Shown here: positions 53,358-63,476 of the stretch, piece by piece
Layout of the letters: every line of letters starts with the position of its first letter
How positions within the stretch are numbered: position 1 is the stretch's first letter
Source: Campylobacter avium LMG 24591
GTDB lineage: Bacteria; Campylobacterota; Campylobacteria; Campylobacterales; Campylobacteraceae
Length of the DNA stretch: 64,000 bases
Direction of reading: 5' to 3'
Assembly: GCF_002238335.1 (NCBI RefSeq)
Contig: NZ_CP022347.1
Location: 1,550,001 to 1,614,000 of the forward strand
The notes under the pieces: model-generated
What the model was told of the DNA's origin: nothing
The model's input: the letters and a program-made list of their open reading frames with translations, nothing else
The model's database searches: none
Made by a program: the position numbers and the translations under genes

Positions 53358-53632
53358 TCTCTCTCCTTTAAAAAAATATTTGTCATAACATCTTGCATAT
53401 ACGAACAAAAAATCTCATAATCTTTGTCTTTTAGAAAGCTAAAAACCTCTCTTTGCGCCTTTAAAAACATAGGCTCAAGTTTATCGACTAATTCTTTGCC
53501 CTTTTTAGTTGTGCTTATAATATTTTCTCTACGATTTTTAGGATTTTGTTTTCTTTCTAATAATCCTCTACTAGCTAAGGCATCTATCATAACTCCTACA
53601 GTGTTTTTATCAAGCAAAATAAATTTAGCAAT
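53354..53632 (-). pseudogene. MarR-family regulator, N-terminally truncated
   Basis: Only the second half of a MarR protein remains: the end of the recognition helix (IAKFILLDKNTVGVMIDALA), the wing (ERKQNPKNRRENIISTTKKG) and the C-terminal helix. The first 50 or so residues are missing. The frame opens at 53632 after a stop; a TTG at 53617 is the first possible start and would not give a working DNA-binding domain. The missing end lies against the promoter region of autotransporter copy C. Such a regulator often controls the adjacent YceI gene. Confidence 0.75.
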
Positions 53633-53688
53633 TTAAGCATAAAAATATATTATTTTGTCAAGTAAAAATTATCAATTTTGTTAATTTA

Positions 53689-53703
53689 TTTTTTTTTTTT
53701 TTT
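53689..53703 (+). repeat. 15-T tract upstream of the copy C promoter
   Basis: Fifteen consecutive Ts end four bases before the TATAAT of copy C. The corresponding run is eight bases in copies A and B. Confidence 0.9.
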
Positions 53704-53707
53704 GTTA

Positions 53708-53713
53708 TATAAT
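53708..53713 (+). promoter_or_regulatory. -10 box of autotransporter copy C
   Basis: TATAAT in the context GTTATATAAT, about 55 bases before the ATG, directly after the 15-T tract. Confidence 0.65.
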
Positions 53714-53765
53714 ATTTTTTCACATTGATAAAATAATATCTAAGGGTATTTAAGAAAGCATAGCT

Positions 53766-56360
53766 ATGAAAAAGATTTTACTTTTATTAACATTTTCTTT
53801 CTCTTTATCTCTTGCCTTACAATCTGAGTGGAATGGCTATATAGAAGAAAATAGCGCGAATTTAAATAATGGTGAGAATACGACTATTATATTAAAGCGA
53901 AACCCCAATATACAACTTAACAGGGGCAATAACTTCGGACTAGGATATAAAACAAATTTTACATACTCTACGCAGTCTGGCACCTCAAAACTCATACTAC
54001 AAAAAGACCCAAGCACTCCTAGTTCTGCTCAGGGAACAGATATGGCTTACTATATAGAGGGCAATATCTTAGTAAATGAAAGAAGCCATTTAGTTATGAA
54101 TTTAGATAGCAAAAAAGGGCAAGGTTTATTTAGATTAGAAGGCGGAACTATAACAGCAAATGCTTCGACCATAGATATTAATAATGTAAATACTATAGTT
54201 ATAAATGCTATCAAATCTGGTGGTATAGTAGTTCAAAACGGAGGCACTTTAAATATAAATAATGTAGATATTTTAACCAATCAATCAAATGCGAATAATA
54301 CAGCAAGCATACGAAATGATAACTCCACGCTATACATAAATGCCAATGTATATAGTTATAATAAGCAGTCTTCACTAAGCACCCCCGGAACAAATGGTGG
54401 ATATTTTCTTCAAAACGGTGGTCAAACTACCATAACAGGTTCTTTTTACAATGCTGGTTTTTACAATCTCTCTCCTCAAGATAGAGGCAGACAAGATTCC
54501 TTAGTAGAAATAAACGGCGGAACTTTTACTGTAAATGGCAACTTTGAAAATGGTAGAAATAACACCTATGCCTATAGTGATTATTACGGAATTGGCAAAT
54601 TAATAGCCACTCAAGGTGCCCTAATAACAATTGGTGGAAATTTTCTAAGCGATGCACAAGGAGATAACTTTAGCACTTCGACAAGCTATCGCTCAACCGT
54701 TGATTTAAATGACGCAAATTTAGTGGTAAAAGGCAAATTTGACGCTTATAGAAGTGATATCTTTCTAACAAATTCGGCTAAAATTTACACTACAGATTTT
54801 AATCTAAATTCTAGCGCTAGCATAAGTTTCATAGGCTCTGATTTAGGTTTTGGTTACGTAAATGCCTCAAATCAGGCTACATTTGATGGCACGGTTGGTT
54901 TTAAACTAACAGGAGCTGTACTTAAAAATGAAAATATGTCTTATCTTTTCTTAGAAAGTGAGAATGTTAGCGGCATACAAGAAGGCGATGTAACTGTGTA
55001 TAGCTCTACCGGTGCACCTCTTTCTGGCTACACTTCAAAGATAGTTAAGATAGGTGATAAGTACTTTTTAGTATTTGGCGAGGCAAATGATGTGGGAAAT
55101 CCTAACTACCCTCAAGCAGACGCAACGCCTCCGGGAGGTCATGTTCCGGGTTATGGACAAGAAGGCGGTGGCTCGGGTGGTGGCGAAACAGGAGGAGACT
55201 CGGGCTCGGGTGGTGGCAACCAAGGCGGCTCTGGCGGAAATTCAGGTAGTGATGATAATCAAGGCAATGATAAACCAATAAATCCAAATACCCCGCCAAG
55301 CTCTGACCCTATATACAATGCTATTTATGAAGCCTTAGACGGCTCTCTTATAGAAAATGACGATGTCATAAGTGCTGCTACTGATACTGTCAAAAAACAG
55401 CTTGATAGTATGAAAGTAGAGCAAAAAACTTATCAAGGCTCTGTAATGCATCACAACATGCTAGGCCGCATAGCCCACAGCCATAGAGCTAAATACGCTC
55501 TTAACACAAGGCAAAGGTATGCAACCTTAGCAAGTGATTTCACTAGAATACCTTATTTTCAAAAGCAAGAAGATAGTGATAATTTCTATGTTAATGCCCT
55601 AGCTGGATACTCGCATTATAAAAATAGCAACTCGCTTGATTATGGTGTGAATTTGGGCTATGATAAGGAGATACAAGATAGCCTCTTTGCTGGTTTTTAT
55701 GCTTCTATAAGCAAAAGACATCAAAAGGGTGATAGCATGAGCCTTGATGGGTATAATTATAGTGCGGGTTTATATTCACGAACTCATTTGCCGTATTCTC
55801 TTGAATTTGATCTTTTGGGCTATTACTCAAATTCTCAAAATGAGTATGAAAGAAGCTTTGCAGGAATGACAGGCACAAATAAAGCTAAGTATGAGGCTCA
55901 CAACATAGGAACACAAGCAAGACTTGGCTATAGGGCTGAGTTTATAAACGGACATAGCTTAAAGCCTTATTTTGGCTTTTTTGCGACTTATTATTATATG
56001 CCAGCTTATAAAGAAGATGGCTTGGTTTTACCGGTAAGCAAAGAGTTAAACACCTTTACTAGCTTATATGGTGCCTTAGGGCTTGAGTATAGAAAGCAAA
56101 ATGATGATGGAGGCTCTTTTTTCGTGGCCTTAGAAGCTGTTAGAGGCGGGGCTGTTTTTGGCAAGAAAGCTTATGAGCTAAGTATGGGAGATCAAAAGAT
56201 AAGATATGAAAATGAGGCTGAGTTTTTTGGAAATCTTTTTGCAGGAGCGAATTTAGCACTTAGTAAAAATCTTGATCTAAGTGCCACTCTTATGACTCAA
56301 GCTTATGATAATGGCTTTTTTTCTGTAAATGGCTCTCTTGGACTTAGGCTTGTGTTTTAA
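53766..56360 (+). CDS. Autotransporter adhesin-like protein (copy C, intact)
   Basis: An 864-residue type Va autotransporter with an intact frame. It has a signal peptide (MKKILLLLTFSFSLSLALQ), and a passenger (about 20-430) built of beta-helix-like repeats rich in Asn and Thr (for example INGGTFTVNGNF). A Gly/Ser/Asp linker (about 445-510) follows. The C-terminal beta-barrel (about 590-864) ends NGSLGLRLVF, the aromatic signature of outer-membrane barrels. It would place the passenger on the cell surface; binding partner and function are unknown. Copies A and B are broken relatives. Confidence 0.85.
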   Translation: MKKILLLLTFSFSLSLALQSEWNGYIEENSANLNNGENTTIILKRNPNIQLNRGNNFGLGYKTNFTYSTQSGTSKLILQKDPSTPSSAQGTDMAYYIEGNILVNERSHLVMNLDSKKGQGLFRLEGGTITANASTIDINNVNTIVINAIKSGGIVVQNGGTLNINNVDILTNQSNANNTASIRNDNSTLYINANVYSYNKQSSLSTPGTNGGYFLQNGGQTTITGSFYNAGFYNLSPQDRGRQDSLVEINGGTFTVNGNFENGRNNTYAYSDYYGIGKLIATQGALITIGGNFLSDAQGDNFSTSTSYRSTVDLNDANLVVKGKFDAYRSDIFLTNSAKIYTTDFNLNSSASISFIGSDLGFGYVNASNQATFDGTVGFKLTGAVLKNENMSYLFLESENVSGIQEGDVTVYSSTGAPLSGYTSKIVKIGDKYFLVFGEANDVGNPNYPQADATPPGGHVPGYGQEGGGSGGGETGGDSGSGGGNQGGSGGNSGSDDNQGNDKPINPNTPPSSDPIYNAIYEALDGSLIENDDVISAATDTVKKQLDSMKVEQKTYQGSVMHHNMLGRIAHSHRAKYALNTRQRYATLASDFTRIPYFQKQEDSDNFYVNALAGYSHYKNSNSLDYGVNLGYDKEIQDSLFAGFYASISKRHQKGDSMSLDGYNYSAGLYSRTHLPYSLEFDLLGYYSNSQNEYERSFAGMTGTNKAKYEAHNIGTQARLGYRAEFINGHSLKPYFGFFATYYYMPAYKEDGLVLPVSKELNTFTSLYGALGLEYRKQNDDGGSFFVALEAVRGGAVFGKKAYELSMGDQKIRYENEAEFFGNLFAGANLALSKNLDLSATLMTQAYDNGFFSVNGSLGLRLVF

Positions 56361-56680
56361 AATTTAAATATTTTTCTAAATTTATGAGCTTATATCTAAT
56401 CTTTAAAATTTCAAGAAAAGTCAATGCAAGAAATAAAATTTTAACATCCTAGCCCCCTGATATAAAAGTCTATGTAAAAAGCACTTGCTCTTAGTCTTTG
56501 AAATCATAAAAAATCTTTTAAATCTAAGTCTAGACTAGGTTTTTTGTAAAATCTTCATTAAAAGCTTTTCAGGTAAATTTTAAATTTCTTGGTGGGGTAC
56601 ATATAGGACATTTTTGTTCAGCATTTTAGAAATATTTTCCTTATTTAAAGGAAAAAAATGCAAAAAAAATTAAAAAAATC
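56361..56680. other. Gap between autotransporter copy C and the ribosomal promoter
   Basis: About 320 AT-rich bases. A short palindrome (AGTCTAGACT) near 56527-56540 is followed by TTTTTT and could terminate copy C, but the stem is weak. No gene or other structure is seen. Confidence 0.4.
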
Positions 56681-56709
56681 TTGACTTTAAAAGCTAGTTT
56701 AAATACAAT
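56681..56709 (+). promoter_or_regulatory. Promoter of the S10 ribosomal operon
   Basis: TTGACT at 56681-56686 and TACAAT at 56704-56709 are separated by 17 bases, a textbook sigma-70 layout that is unusually complete for this genome. It lies 70 bases before rpsJ. An AAAGGAAAACG ribosome site precedes the rpsJ ATG. Confidence 0.75.
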
Positions 56710-56779
56710 CACACTTTGTTTTTAAAATTTCAAATTTATGTTGATTTAGCAGTCAACAAGTTCTTTTTAAAGGAAAACG

Positions 56780-57091
56780 ATGGAAAGAATAAGGCTTAAG
56801 CTTAAAGCTTATGACCACAGAGTTTTAGACCGCACAGTTGCAGCCATAGTAGAAGCTGTCAAAAGAACAGGTGCAGATATAAGAGGTCCGGTGCCTTTAC
56901 CTACAAAGATAAAAAGATACACAGTTTTAAGGTCTCCTCATATCAACAAGGATTCAAGAGAGCAATTTGAAATGAGAATTCACGCTCGCATGCTTGATAT
57001 AGTAGCAGCAACTCCTGATACTGTTGATTCTTTAACCAAGCTTGACTTAGCCCCAGAGGTTAATGTAGAAGTTAGAGCTATGGGAAAATAG
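56780..57091 (+). CDS. rpsJ: 30S ribosomal protein S10
   Basis: The 103-residue S10 protein begins [20 protein letters not shown] and carries the loop [25 protein letters not shown] in its usual form. It lies first in the S10-spc operon after a strong promoter. In E. coli it also takes part in transcription antitermination as NusE. The next gene, rplC, follows 18 bases later. Confidence 0.97.
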   Translation: MERIRLKLKAYDHRVLDRTVAAIVEAVKRTGADIRGPVPLPTKIKRYTVLRSPHINKDSREQFEMRIHARMLDIVAATPDTVDSLTKLDLAPEVNVEVRAMGK

Positions 57092-57109
57092 TAGCTTAAA
57101 AGGATATTT

Positions 57110-57688
57110 ATGGAATATATAGTAGAAAAGATAGGAATGAGCAGAACTATTAGCAATCCTAGCACCGCAGTAACCTTACTTAGAGTTTTGCCTGCTAAGG
57201 TTTGCGATTTAAAGGAAAATGGCAAGGCTTTGGTTGCTTATTCTAGCGGAAAAAATAAAAATAAATGCGTACAAGGACAGCAAAAAAAATACAATCTATC
57301 TCCTGAATTTAACAAATTCGCTAGTATCCTTGTAAAAAACACTGAAGTGGGCGATTTGGATGAAAGCCCTTTAAGTGAGGCTAAAATTTTAAAAGTTTCT
57401 TTCAACTCAAAAGGTAGAGGATATAGCGGTGTTATTAAAAGACACGGCTTTTCAGGTGGTCCTGCAAGTCATGGTTCGCGTTTTCACAGACGCCACGGCT
57501 CTATCGGTAACAGAGAATGGCCAGGTAGGGTTCAACCAGGTATGAAAATGGCTGGACATTATGGAAATGTAAAAATAACAGTTAAAAACGAGGTTCTAAG
57601 CTATGATAGCGAGAGCAAAATTTTAGTTTTAAAAGGTTGTGTTGCTGGTCATAATGGAGCCTTAGGTAAGATAAGGATTGCAAAATGA
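57110..57688 (+). CDS. rplC: 50S ribosomal protein L3
   Basis: The 192-residue L3 begins [14 protein letters not shown] and has the conserved loop [19 protein letters not shown] near residues 125-143, which reaches the peptidyl-transferase centre. The length is slightly short for the family (about 205). It overlaps rplD by four bases. Confidence 0.95.
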   Translation: MEYIVEKIGMSRTISNPSTAVTLLRVLPAKVCDLKENGKALVAYSSGKNKNKCVQGQQKKYNLSPEFNKFASILVKNTEVGDLDESPLSEAKILKVSFNSKGRGYSGVIKRHGFSGGPASHGSRFHRRHGSIGNREWPGRVQPGMKMAGHYGNVKITVKNEVLSYDSESKILVLKGCVAGHNGALGKIRIAK

Positions 57689-58299
57689 GTAAGGCTATTA
57701 TTTTAGATGATAAATTTGAAAAAAAGGGCGATTTAGAATTACCTGCTAGATATACAGAGATAAACCCTCATAATCTTTATCTTTATGTAAAATCATACCT
57801 TGCTTCTTTGAGGTCAAACACAGCTCATACAAAAAATAGAAGCGAAGTAAGCGGTGGTGGTAAAAAGCCTTGGAGACAAAAAGGAAGAGGCGGTGCAAGA
57901 GCTGGTTCTACTAGAACGAATGTTTGGGTAGGCGGTGGTGTTGCCTTTGGACCTAAAAACAACAGAAACTATTTTCAAAAAGTAAATAAAAAGCAAAAAA
58001 GACTAGCTCTAGAAAGAGCCTTAGAAGACAAGGCAAATGCGGGCATGCTTTTTACTGTGCCATCTTTGATAGTAGAAAGCGGTAAAACAAAGGACGCAAA
58101 TGCTATCGTTAAAAAACTTGGCTTAAAAGATGTTTTGATAGTAAAAGATGTTGTAGATGAAAAGACCTTTCTTGCTTATAGAAATTTAGCAAATTGCTAT
58201 TTAGTAGATATAACAGAGGTAAATGCTTACTTAGTATCTGTATTTAAGTCTGTTATCATAGAGCAAAACGCTTTGCAATCCATCATAAAAGAGGACTAA
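57685..58299 (+). CDS. rplD: 50S ribosomal protein L4
   Basis: The 204-residue L4 has the exit-tunnel loop [20 protein letters not shown] (about residues 55-75). In E. coli L4 represses its own operon by binding the S10 leader; no leader structure was verified here. It begins inside the end of rplC and ends one base before rplW. Confidence 0.96.
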   Translation: MSKAIILDDKFEKKGDLELPARYTEINPHNLYLYVKSYLASLRSNTAHTKNRSEVSGGGKKPWRQKGRGGARAGSTRTNVWVGGGVAFGPKNNRNYFQKVNKKQKRLALERALEDKANAGMLFTVPSLIVESGKTKDANAIVKKLGLKDVLIVKDVVDEKTFLAYRNLANCYLVDITEVNAYLVSVFKSVIIEQNALQSIIKED

Positions 58300-58300
58300 A

Positions 58301-58582
58301 ATGGCAGATATAACCGATATAAAAACTATACTTTACACTGAAAAAAGTTTGAATTTACAAGAAAATGGCGTGGTAGTTATACAAACTTCGCCTAAGATGA
58401 CTAAAAATTCATTAAAAGCTGTTTTAAAAGAATACTTTGGCGTAGTTCCCTTAAAGATAAATTCTTTAAAAATTCAAGGCAAGGTAAAAAGATTTAGAGG
58501 TCACTTAGGACAAAGAAATGACTATAAGAAATTTTATGTAAAGCTACCAGAAGGCGTTAGCTTAGAAAGTGCGGAGGCTTAA
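58301..58582 (+). CDS. rplW: 50S ribosomal protein L23
   Basis: The 93-residue L23 lies at the tunnel exit, where trigger factor and signal recognition particle dock. It shows the typical [14 protein letters not shown] start and the KGK-type basic stretch [20 protein letters not shown]. The gene is between rplD and rplB with one-base gaps. Confidence 0.94.
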   Translation: MADITDIKTILYTEKSLNLQENGVVVIQTSPKMTKNSLKAVLKEYFGVVPLKINSLKIQGKVKRFRGHLGQRNDYKKFYVKLPEGVSLESAEA

Positions 58583-58583
58583 T

Positions 58584-59414
58584 ATGGCGATAAAAACTTA
58601 CAAACCATATACACCAAGTAGGAGATATATAACAGGTTTAAGCTCAGAAGACATCACAGCAAAACCTTCGGTTCGCTCCCTGCTTATAAAACTTCCTACC
58701 CATTCAGGTAGAAACAATAACGGAAGAATTACAAGCAGACATAAAGAAGGCGGTGCTAAAAAGCTATATAGAATAATAGACTTTAAAAGACGCAAATTTG
58801 GCATAGAAGGTAAGATAGAAGCTATAGAGTATGACCCATACAGAAACTGCCGCATAGCCTTAGTTTCTTACAAAGACGGAGAAAAAAGATATATCTTACA
58901 GCCTAAGGGACTTAAGGTGGGCGATGTGATAGCTGCTGCTGAAAGCGGGCTTGATATAAAGCCTGGCAATGCTATGAAGCTTAAAAATATACCTGTTGGA
59001 ACCGTGGTTCATAACATAGAATTAAAACCAGGCAAAGGTGGCCAAATGATCCGCTCAGCCGGAGCTTATGCTCAGCTTATGGGTAAGGAAGAAAAATATG
59101 TTATTTTAAGACTAGCCAGCGGTGAGATGAGACAGGTTTTAGCTGAGTGCATGGCTAGCATAGGCGAGGTTGGAAATGAAGACTGGGCTAATGTTACCAT
59201 AGGAAAGGCTGGTAGAAACCGCCACAGAGGAATTCGCCCTCAAACAAGAGGTTCTGCGATGAACCCTGTTGATCACCCTCACGGTGGTGGTGAAGGAAAG
59301 AAAAATTCAGGTCGCCATCCGGTTACTCCTTGGGGTAAACCAACCAAAGGTGCTAAAACTAGACGCAAAAAAGCTAGTGATAAACTAATAATTTCAAGAA
59401 GAAAGGGAAAATAA
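58584..59414 (+). CDS. rplB: 50S ribosomal protein L2
   Basis: The 276-residue L2 is the most conserved protein near the peptidyl-transferase centre. The ATG at 58584 gives [18 protein letters not shown], the family N-terminus, so the earlier in-frame ATG is not used. The C-terminal region [20 protein letters not shown] with the important histidines is intact. It starts just after the rplW stop. Confidence 0.97.
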   Translation: MAIKTYKPYTPSRRYITGLSSEDITAKPSVRSLLIKLPTHSGRNNNGRITSRHKEGGAKKLYRIIDFKRRKFGIEGKIEAIEYDPYRNCRIALVSYKDGEKRYILQPKGLKVGDVIAAAESGLDIKPGNAMKLKNIPVGTVVHNIELKPGKGGQMIRSAGAYAQLMGKEEKYVILRLASGEMRQVLAECMASIGEVGNEDWANVTIGKAGRNRHRGIRPQTRGSAMNPVDHPHGGGEGKKNSGRHPVTPWGKPTKGAKTRRKKASDKLIISRRKGK

Positions 59415-59415
59415 A

Positions 59416-59697
59416 ATGGCTAGGTCTTTAAAAAAGGGTCCTTTCGTAGATGTGCATGTTATGAAAAAGGTCATTGCTGCTAAAGAAGCTAATGATAACA
59501 AGCCTATAAAGACTTGGTCAAGACGCAGCACGATAATTCCTGACATGATAGGACTTACATTTAATGTTCATAATGGCAAGAGTTTTATACCTGTGTATGT
59601 AACAGAAAATCACATAGGCTATAAGCTTGGCGAATTTGCACCAACTAGAACCTTCAAAGGACACAAGGGTTCAGTGCAAAAGAAGATAGGTAAGTAA
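59416..59697 (+). CDS. rpsS: 30S ribosomal protein S19
   Basis: The 93-residue S19, near the head of the small subunit, begins [19 protein letters not shown] and has the conserved [14 protein letters not shown] and [12 protein letters not shown]. It lies one base after rplB. Confidence 0.97.
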   Translation: MARSLKKGPFVDVHVMKKVIAAKEANDNKPIKTWSRRSTIIPDMIGLTFNVHNGKSFIPVYVTENHIGYKLGEFAPTRTFKGHKGSVQKKIGK

Positions 59698-59706
59698 GGA
59701 GAGAGC

Positions 59707-60108
59707 ATGAGTAGAGCTTTGATTAAATACATAAGATTATCTCCTACAAAAGCAAGATTAATAGCAAGGGAAATTCAAGGCATGAATGCAGAGCTAGCCC
59801 TAGCTACCTTAAAATTCACACCAAACAGAGGTGCAAGATATATAGCAAATGCTATCTCAAGTGCGGTTGCAAATGGTGGCTTTGAGGCAAATGAAGTTGT
59901 AGTTAGCTCTTGTAGGATAGATGCTGGTGCTGTTTTAAAAAGATTTAGACCAAGAGCAAGAGGTAGCGCAAGTCGCATTAGAAAGCCTACAGCTCACATC
60001 TTAGTAGAGGTATCAAAAGAAGTAAAAAAAGAAGATAAAAAGGATGTAAAAGATGAAAAAAAAGCAAAAACTACTACTAAAAAAGTAGCGAAAAAGAAGG
60101 AAGAGTAG
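59707..60108 (+). CDS. rplV: 50S ribosomal protein L22 with lysine-rich tail
   Basis: L22 lines the exit tunnel. The core (about 1-105) is complete with [18 protein letters not shown] and the tunnel loop [21 protein letters not shown]. The 133-residue protein ends in an extra Lys/Glu-rich tail of roughly 25 residues ([19 protein letters not shown] onward) not found in E. coli L22; extended tails are common in this group. A GGAGAG ribosome site precedes it. Confidence 0.94.
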   Translation: MSRALIKYIRLSPTKARLIAREIQGMNAELALATLKFTPNRGARYIANAISSAVANGGFEANEVVVSSCRIDAGAVLKRFRPRARGSASRIRKPTAHILVEVSKEVKKEDKKDVKDEKKAKTTTKKVAKKKEE

Positions 60109-60109
60109 T

Positions 60110-60820
60110 ATGGGACAAAAAGTAAATCCAATTGGCTTAAGACTAGGTATAAATAGAAATTGGGAATCAAGATGGTTTCCTACTAAAGCAAATTTGGTAG
60201 AAAATATAGGCGAGGATTATAAAATAAGAGCCTTTTTAAAAAGAAAGCTTTACTATGCCGGTATATCTCAAATTCTAGTAGAAAGAACAGCTAAAAAACT
60301 AAGAGTTACAGTTGTTGCTGCTAGACCGGGTATCATCATAGGTAAAAAAGGCTCAGATGTAGATAATCTTAAAAAAGAACTACAAAATGTCATAAAAAAA
60401 GAGATTAATATCAATATAAAAGAAGAAAGAAAAGCCGGTGCCTCAGCCCAACTCGCCGCAGAAAGCGTAGCTACTCAACTTGAAAAAAGAGTCTCTTTTA
60501 GAAGAGCGATGAAAAAGGTTATACAAAATGCACAAAAAGCCGGTGCAAAAGGTATAAAGGTATCTGTTTCTGGTCGTTTAGGCGGTGCTGAAATGGCAAG
60601 GACAGAATGGTATTTAGAAGGTCGTGTGCCTTTACATACCTTAAGAGCAAAGATTGATTATGGTTTTGCTGAAGCTAGAACTACTTATGGAAATATAGGC
60701 GTTAAGGTCTGGATTTTTAAAGGTGAAGTTCTACAAAAAGGCATGCAAGTAGAAAAAACTGAAGAAGAGAATACTCCTGCTAAAAAAACTAGAAGAAGCA
60801 GAGGAAAGGGTGGTAAATAA
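60110..60820 (+). CDS. rpsC: 30S ribosomal protein S3
   Basis: The 236-residue S3 guards the mRNA entry site. It has the [20 protein letters not shown] start, the KH-domain loop [18 protein letters not shown], and the C-terminal domain [20 protein letters not shown]. It ends in a basic tail [12 protein letters not shown]. It starts one base after rplV. Confidence 0.96.
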   Translation: MGQKVNPIGLRLGINRNWESRWFPTKANLVENIGEDYKIRAFLKRKLYYAGISQILVERTAKKLRVTVVAARPGIIIGKKGSDVDNLKKELQNVIKKEININIKEERKAGASAQLAAESVATQLEKRVSFRRAMKKVIQNAQKAGAKGIKVSVSGRLGGAEMARTEWYLEGRVPLHTLRAKIDYGFAEARTTYGNIGVKVWIFKGEVLQKGMQVEKTEEENTPAKKTRRSRGKGGK

Positions 60821-60822
60821 CA

Positions 60823-61248
60823 ATGTTAATGCCAAAAAAGACAAAATATAGAAAGATGATGAAAGGTAGAAACAGAGGTTATGCCTGCAGAGGCACTGAA
60901 TTTACCTTTGGAGATTATGCTTTAAAAGCTACTGAGGCTGGACGCATCAACTCAAGGCAAATCGAAGCTGCTCGTATTGCTTTAACTCGTTTTGTAAAAA
61001 GACAGGGCAAAACTTGGATTAGAGTTTTTCCTGATAAACCACTTACTAAAAAACCTCTACAAACTCGTATGGGTAAGGGTAAGGCAGCGGTTGAAGAATG
61101 GGTTATGAATATAAAGCCGGGTCGCATTATATATGAAATGGCCGGCGTTAGTGAAGAAATGGCTAAAGAAGCACTTACTTTGGCTATGCATAAACTTCCT
61201 TTTAAAACAAAGTTTGTTACAAGAGAGAGTCAAAATGAAATATACTGA
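60823..61248 (+). CDS. rplP: 50S ribosomal protein L16
   Basis: The 141-residue L16 binds near the A site. [19 protein letters not shown] is the usual N-terminus, so the ATG at 60823 is kept. The arginine-rich [20 protein letters not shown]-type region and the glycine-rich [13 protein letters not shown] are present. The end overlaps the rpmC start by 14 bases. Confidence 0.96.
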   Translation: MLMPKKTKYRKMMKGRNRGYACRGTEFTFGDYALKATEAGRINSRQIEAARIALTRFVKRQGKTWIRVFPDKPLTKKPLQTRMGKGKAAVEEWVMNIKPGRIIYEMAGVSEEMAKEALTLAMHKLPFKTKFVTRESQNEIY

Positions 61249-61426
61249 ATTTAAAGATAAAAGTGCGCAAGAATTAAAAGATTTGTTGAAAGAAAAGAAG
61301 TTGCTTTTGTTTACACTAAAACAGAAGTTAAGAACCATGCAGCTTACCAATAATCAAGAAATAAGACAGGTAAAAAAAGATATTGCTAGAATAAGCACTG
61401 CAATAAATGCGAAAATACAAGGATAA
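61235..61426 (+). CDS. rpmC: 50S ribosomal protein L29
   Basis: The 63-residue L29 forms a helical hairpin at the tunnel exit beside L23. The start chosen (61235, [18 protein letters not shown]) matches the family; a longer upstream reading in the same frame lies within rplP and is not coding. The motif [16 protein letters not shown] is characteristic. The overlap with rplP is 14 bases, which favours coupled translation. Confidence 0.95.
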   Translation: MKYTEFKDKSAQELKDLLKEKKLLLFTLKQKLRTMQLTNNQEIRQVKKDIARISTAINAKIQG

Positions 61427-61429
61427 AAA

Positions 61430-61681
61430 ATGGCATTTAAAAGAGAAATTCAAGGCATTGTTGTCCAAAAAAGTGGTGATAAAACAGTAAGTGTATTGGT
61501 AGAAAGAAAAGTAGTTCACCCTAGATATAGAAAAATAGTAAAAAGATTTAAAAAATACCTCATCCATGATGAGAAAAATCAAGCAAAGGTAGGAGATACA
61601 GTCGTAGCACTTGAGTGTAGACCATTATCAAAAAGAAAAGCCTTTCGCTTAAAGACTATATTAGCAACAGGAGTTGAGTAA
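61430..61681 (+). CDS. rpsQ: 30S ribosomal protein S17
   Basis: The 83-residue S17 is an early-binding small-subunit protein with an OB fold. It has the start [20 protein letters not shown] and the conserved [19 protein letters not shown] and [13 protein letters not shown]. It shares its last base with the rplN start (TAATG). Confidence 0.95.
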   Translation: MAFKREIQGIVVQKSGDKTVSVLVERKVVHPRYRKIVKRFKKYLIHDEKNQAKVGDTVVALECRPLSKRKAFRLKTILATGVE

Positions 61682-62049
61682 TGATACAAAGTTTTACAAG
61701 GCTTGCAGTTGCTGATAACAGCGGTGCAAAAGAACTTATGTGTATAAAGGTTTTAGGCGGTAGCAAAAGAAGATACGCTACCATAGGTGATGTGATAGTA
61801 GCGTCCGTTAAAAAGGCTTTACCAAATGGCAAGGTTAAAAAAGGTCAAGTTGTAAAGGCTGTTGTAGTTAGAACGAAAAAAGAAATTCACAGAGAAAATG
61901 GCTCTTTAATACGCTTTGATGAAAACGCAGCTGTTATACTTGATAATAAAAGAGAGCCTATTGGAACTCGTATCTTTGGTCCTGTGGGTCGTGAAGTAAG
62001 ATATGCAAATTTCATGAAAATAGTTTCACTTGCTCCGGAGGTTTTATAA
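61681..62049 (+). CDS. rplN: 50S ribosomal protein L14
   Basis: The 122-residue L14 is complete, with [20 protein letters not shown] at the start, the [20 protein letters not shown] segment and the typical [24 protein letters not shown] end. It overlaps rpsQ and rplX by one base each, keeping the run tightly coupled. Confidence 0.97.
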   Translation: MIQSFTRLAVADNSGAKELMCIKVLGGSKRRYATIGDVIVASVKKALPNGKVKKGQVVKAVVVRTKKEIHRENGSLIRFDENAAVILDNKREPIGTRIFGPVGREVRYANFMKIVSLAPEVL

Positions 62050-62270
62050 TGAAAGTAAAGATTAAGAAAAACGATACGGTAAAAATCATAGCAGGCGATG
62101 ACAAGGGTAAAACAGGCAAGGTTTTAGCCGTTTTTCCTAAGAAAAATCAAGTTTTAGTTGAGGGTTGTAAATTAGCTAAGAAAGCTGTAAAACCTAGTGA
62201 AAAATTCCAAAATGGTGGCTTTATAAATAAAGAAATGCCTATTCATATTTCAAATGTGGCTAAGGTTTAG
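62049..62270 (+). CDS. rplX: 50S ribosomal protein L24
   Basis: The 73-residue L24 starts assembly of the large subunit. The KOW motif is [20 protein letters not shown] near the N-terminus. It is shorter than the E. coli form (104) because of a reduced C-terminal region, as in other Campylobacterota. It starts on the last base of the rplN stop. Confidence 0.93.
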   Translation: MKVKIKKNDTVKIIAGDDKGKTGKVLAVFPKKNQVLVEGCKLAKKAVKPSEKFQNGGFINKEMPIHISNVAKV

Positions 62271-62281
62271 GGAGATAAAAG

Positions 62282-62824
62282 ATGAGATTAAAAGAAAAAT
62301 ACTCTAATACTATTAAAGAAGCTTTAGCAAAGGAATTTGATATTAAAAATCCTATGCTTATACCTGCCATTGAAAAAATAGTTATTAGCGTTGGGGCAGG
62401 AGAATTAGCAAAGGATCAAAAGATACTTCAAAATATAGCTGATACTATCTCCTTAATAGCCGGACAAAAGGCTGTAATCACCAAGGCTAAAAAATCAGTT
62501 GCAGGCTTTAAGGTAAGAGAAGGCTTCCCTGTGGGCGTTATGGTAACTCTAAGAAAGAATAATATGTTCGCCTTTCTTGACAAGCTAATTAGCATAGCCT
62601 TGCCTAGGGTTAAGGACTTTAGAGGTTTGCCAAGGGATGGATTTGATGGCAGAGGAAATTATAATTTCGGACTTGATGAACAGCTTATGTTTCCAGAGGT
62701 TGAATACGATAAAATTCTAAGAACTCACGGTATGAATATCTCTGTAGTTACAAGTGCAAGAAACGATAAAGAGGCTCAAAAATTACTAGAACTTTTTGGT
62801 ATGCCTTTTGCAAAAGGAAAATAA
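62282..62824 (+). CDS. rplE: 50S ribosomal protein L5
   Basis: The 180-residue L5 binds 5S rRNA. The sequence has the start [20 protein letters not shown], the 5S-contacting [18 protein letters not shown] and the C-terminal [14 protein letters not shown] region. A GGAGATAAAAG ribosome site precedes the ATG, 11 bases after rplX. Confidence 0.97.
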   Translation: MRLKEKYSNTIKEALAKEFDIKNPMLIPAIEKIVISVGAGELAKDQKILQNIADTISLIAGQKAVITKAKKSVAGFKVREGFPVGVMVTLRKNNMFAFLDKLISIALPRVKDFRGLPRDGFDGRGNYNFGLDEQLMFPEVEYDKILRTHGMNISVVTSARNDKEAQKLLELFGMPFAKGK

Positions 62825-62825
62825 A

Positions 62826-63011
62826 ATGGCTAAAAAATCAATGATAGCAAAAGCAGCACGAAAGGCTAAATTTTCAGTCCGTGCTTATACTAGATGTCAA
62901 ATTTGTGGGAGACCGCATTCAGTTTATAGAGACTTTGGAATTTGCAGGGTTTGCTTAAGAAAAATGGCAAATGAAGGCTTGATACCAGGTCTTAAAAAAG
63001 CAAGTTGGTAA
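62826..63011 (+). CDS. rpsN: 30S ribosomal protein S14, zinc type
   Basis: The 61-residue short S14 holds a zinc ion with four cysteines (CQICGRPH and CRVCLRK). The ATG at 62826 gives [18 protein letters not shown], the usual N-terminus, rather than a longer upstream reading in rplE. Zinc-type S14 of this length is the normal form in Campylobacter. Confidence 0.96.
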   Translation: MAKKSMIAKAARKAKFSVRAYTRCQICGRPHSVYRDFGICRVCLRKMANEGLIPGLKKASW

Positions 63012-63020
63012 GGAAGAGAT

Positions 63021-63416
63021 ATGATAAATGATGTAATTTCTGATTCTTTAACTCGTATAAGAAATGCTAGCATGCGTAGGCTTGAAAATACAAAGCTACT
63101 TCATTCAAAGGTTATAGAAGCCTTGGTTAAAATTTTTCAAAACAAAGGCTACATAGAAAGCTTTAATGTAATAGAAGAAGATAAAAAGAAATTTATCTCA
63201 GTTGTTCTTAAATATGATGAAAACGGAGCTAGTGTTATAAACGAAATCAAACGCGTTTCAAAGCCGGGTCGCCGTGTTTACAGAGGAAAAGAAGAAATCA
63301 AGAGATTTAAAAACGGTTATGGAACCATAGTAGTTAGCACAAGCAAGGGTGTATTGGCCAACGATGAAGCTTACAAAGCCGGAGTTGGTGGCGAAGTGCT
63401 GTGCACTATTTGGTAA
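63021..63416 (+). CDS. rpsH: 30S ribosomal protein S8
   Basis: The 131-residue S8 binds the central domain of 16S rRNA. The sequence contains [20 protein letters not shown] at the start and [20 protein letters not shown] and [19 protein letters not shown] near the end. In E. coli S8 represses the spc operon; no such site was checked here. A 60-base gap separates it from rplF. Confidence 0.97.
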   Translation: MINDVISDSLTRIRNASMRRLENTKLLHSKVIEALVKIFQNKGYIESFNVIEEDKKKFISVVLKYDENGASVINEIKRVSKPGRRVYRGKEEIKRFKNGYGTIVVSTSKGVLANDEAYKAGVGGEVLCTIW

Positions 63417-63476
63417 AAATATGCTTTTTATGGCATTTGAGTAGAAATACCTTAGACAAATAAAAAGGATAAAAAT

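Noticed and set aside
54211-55299. Minus-strand and alternative-frame open frames inside autotransporter copy C
   Set aside because: They are shadows of a repetitive passenger and a Gly-rich linker, with no ribosome sites or domains.
61133-61234. N-terminal extension of L29
   Set aside because: The upstream in-frame codons lie within rplP in another frame, and the L29 family starts at the ATG at 61235.
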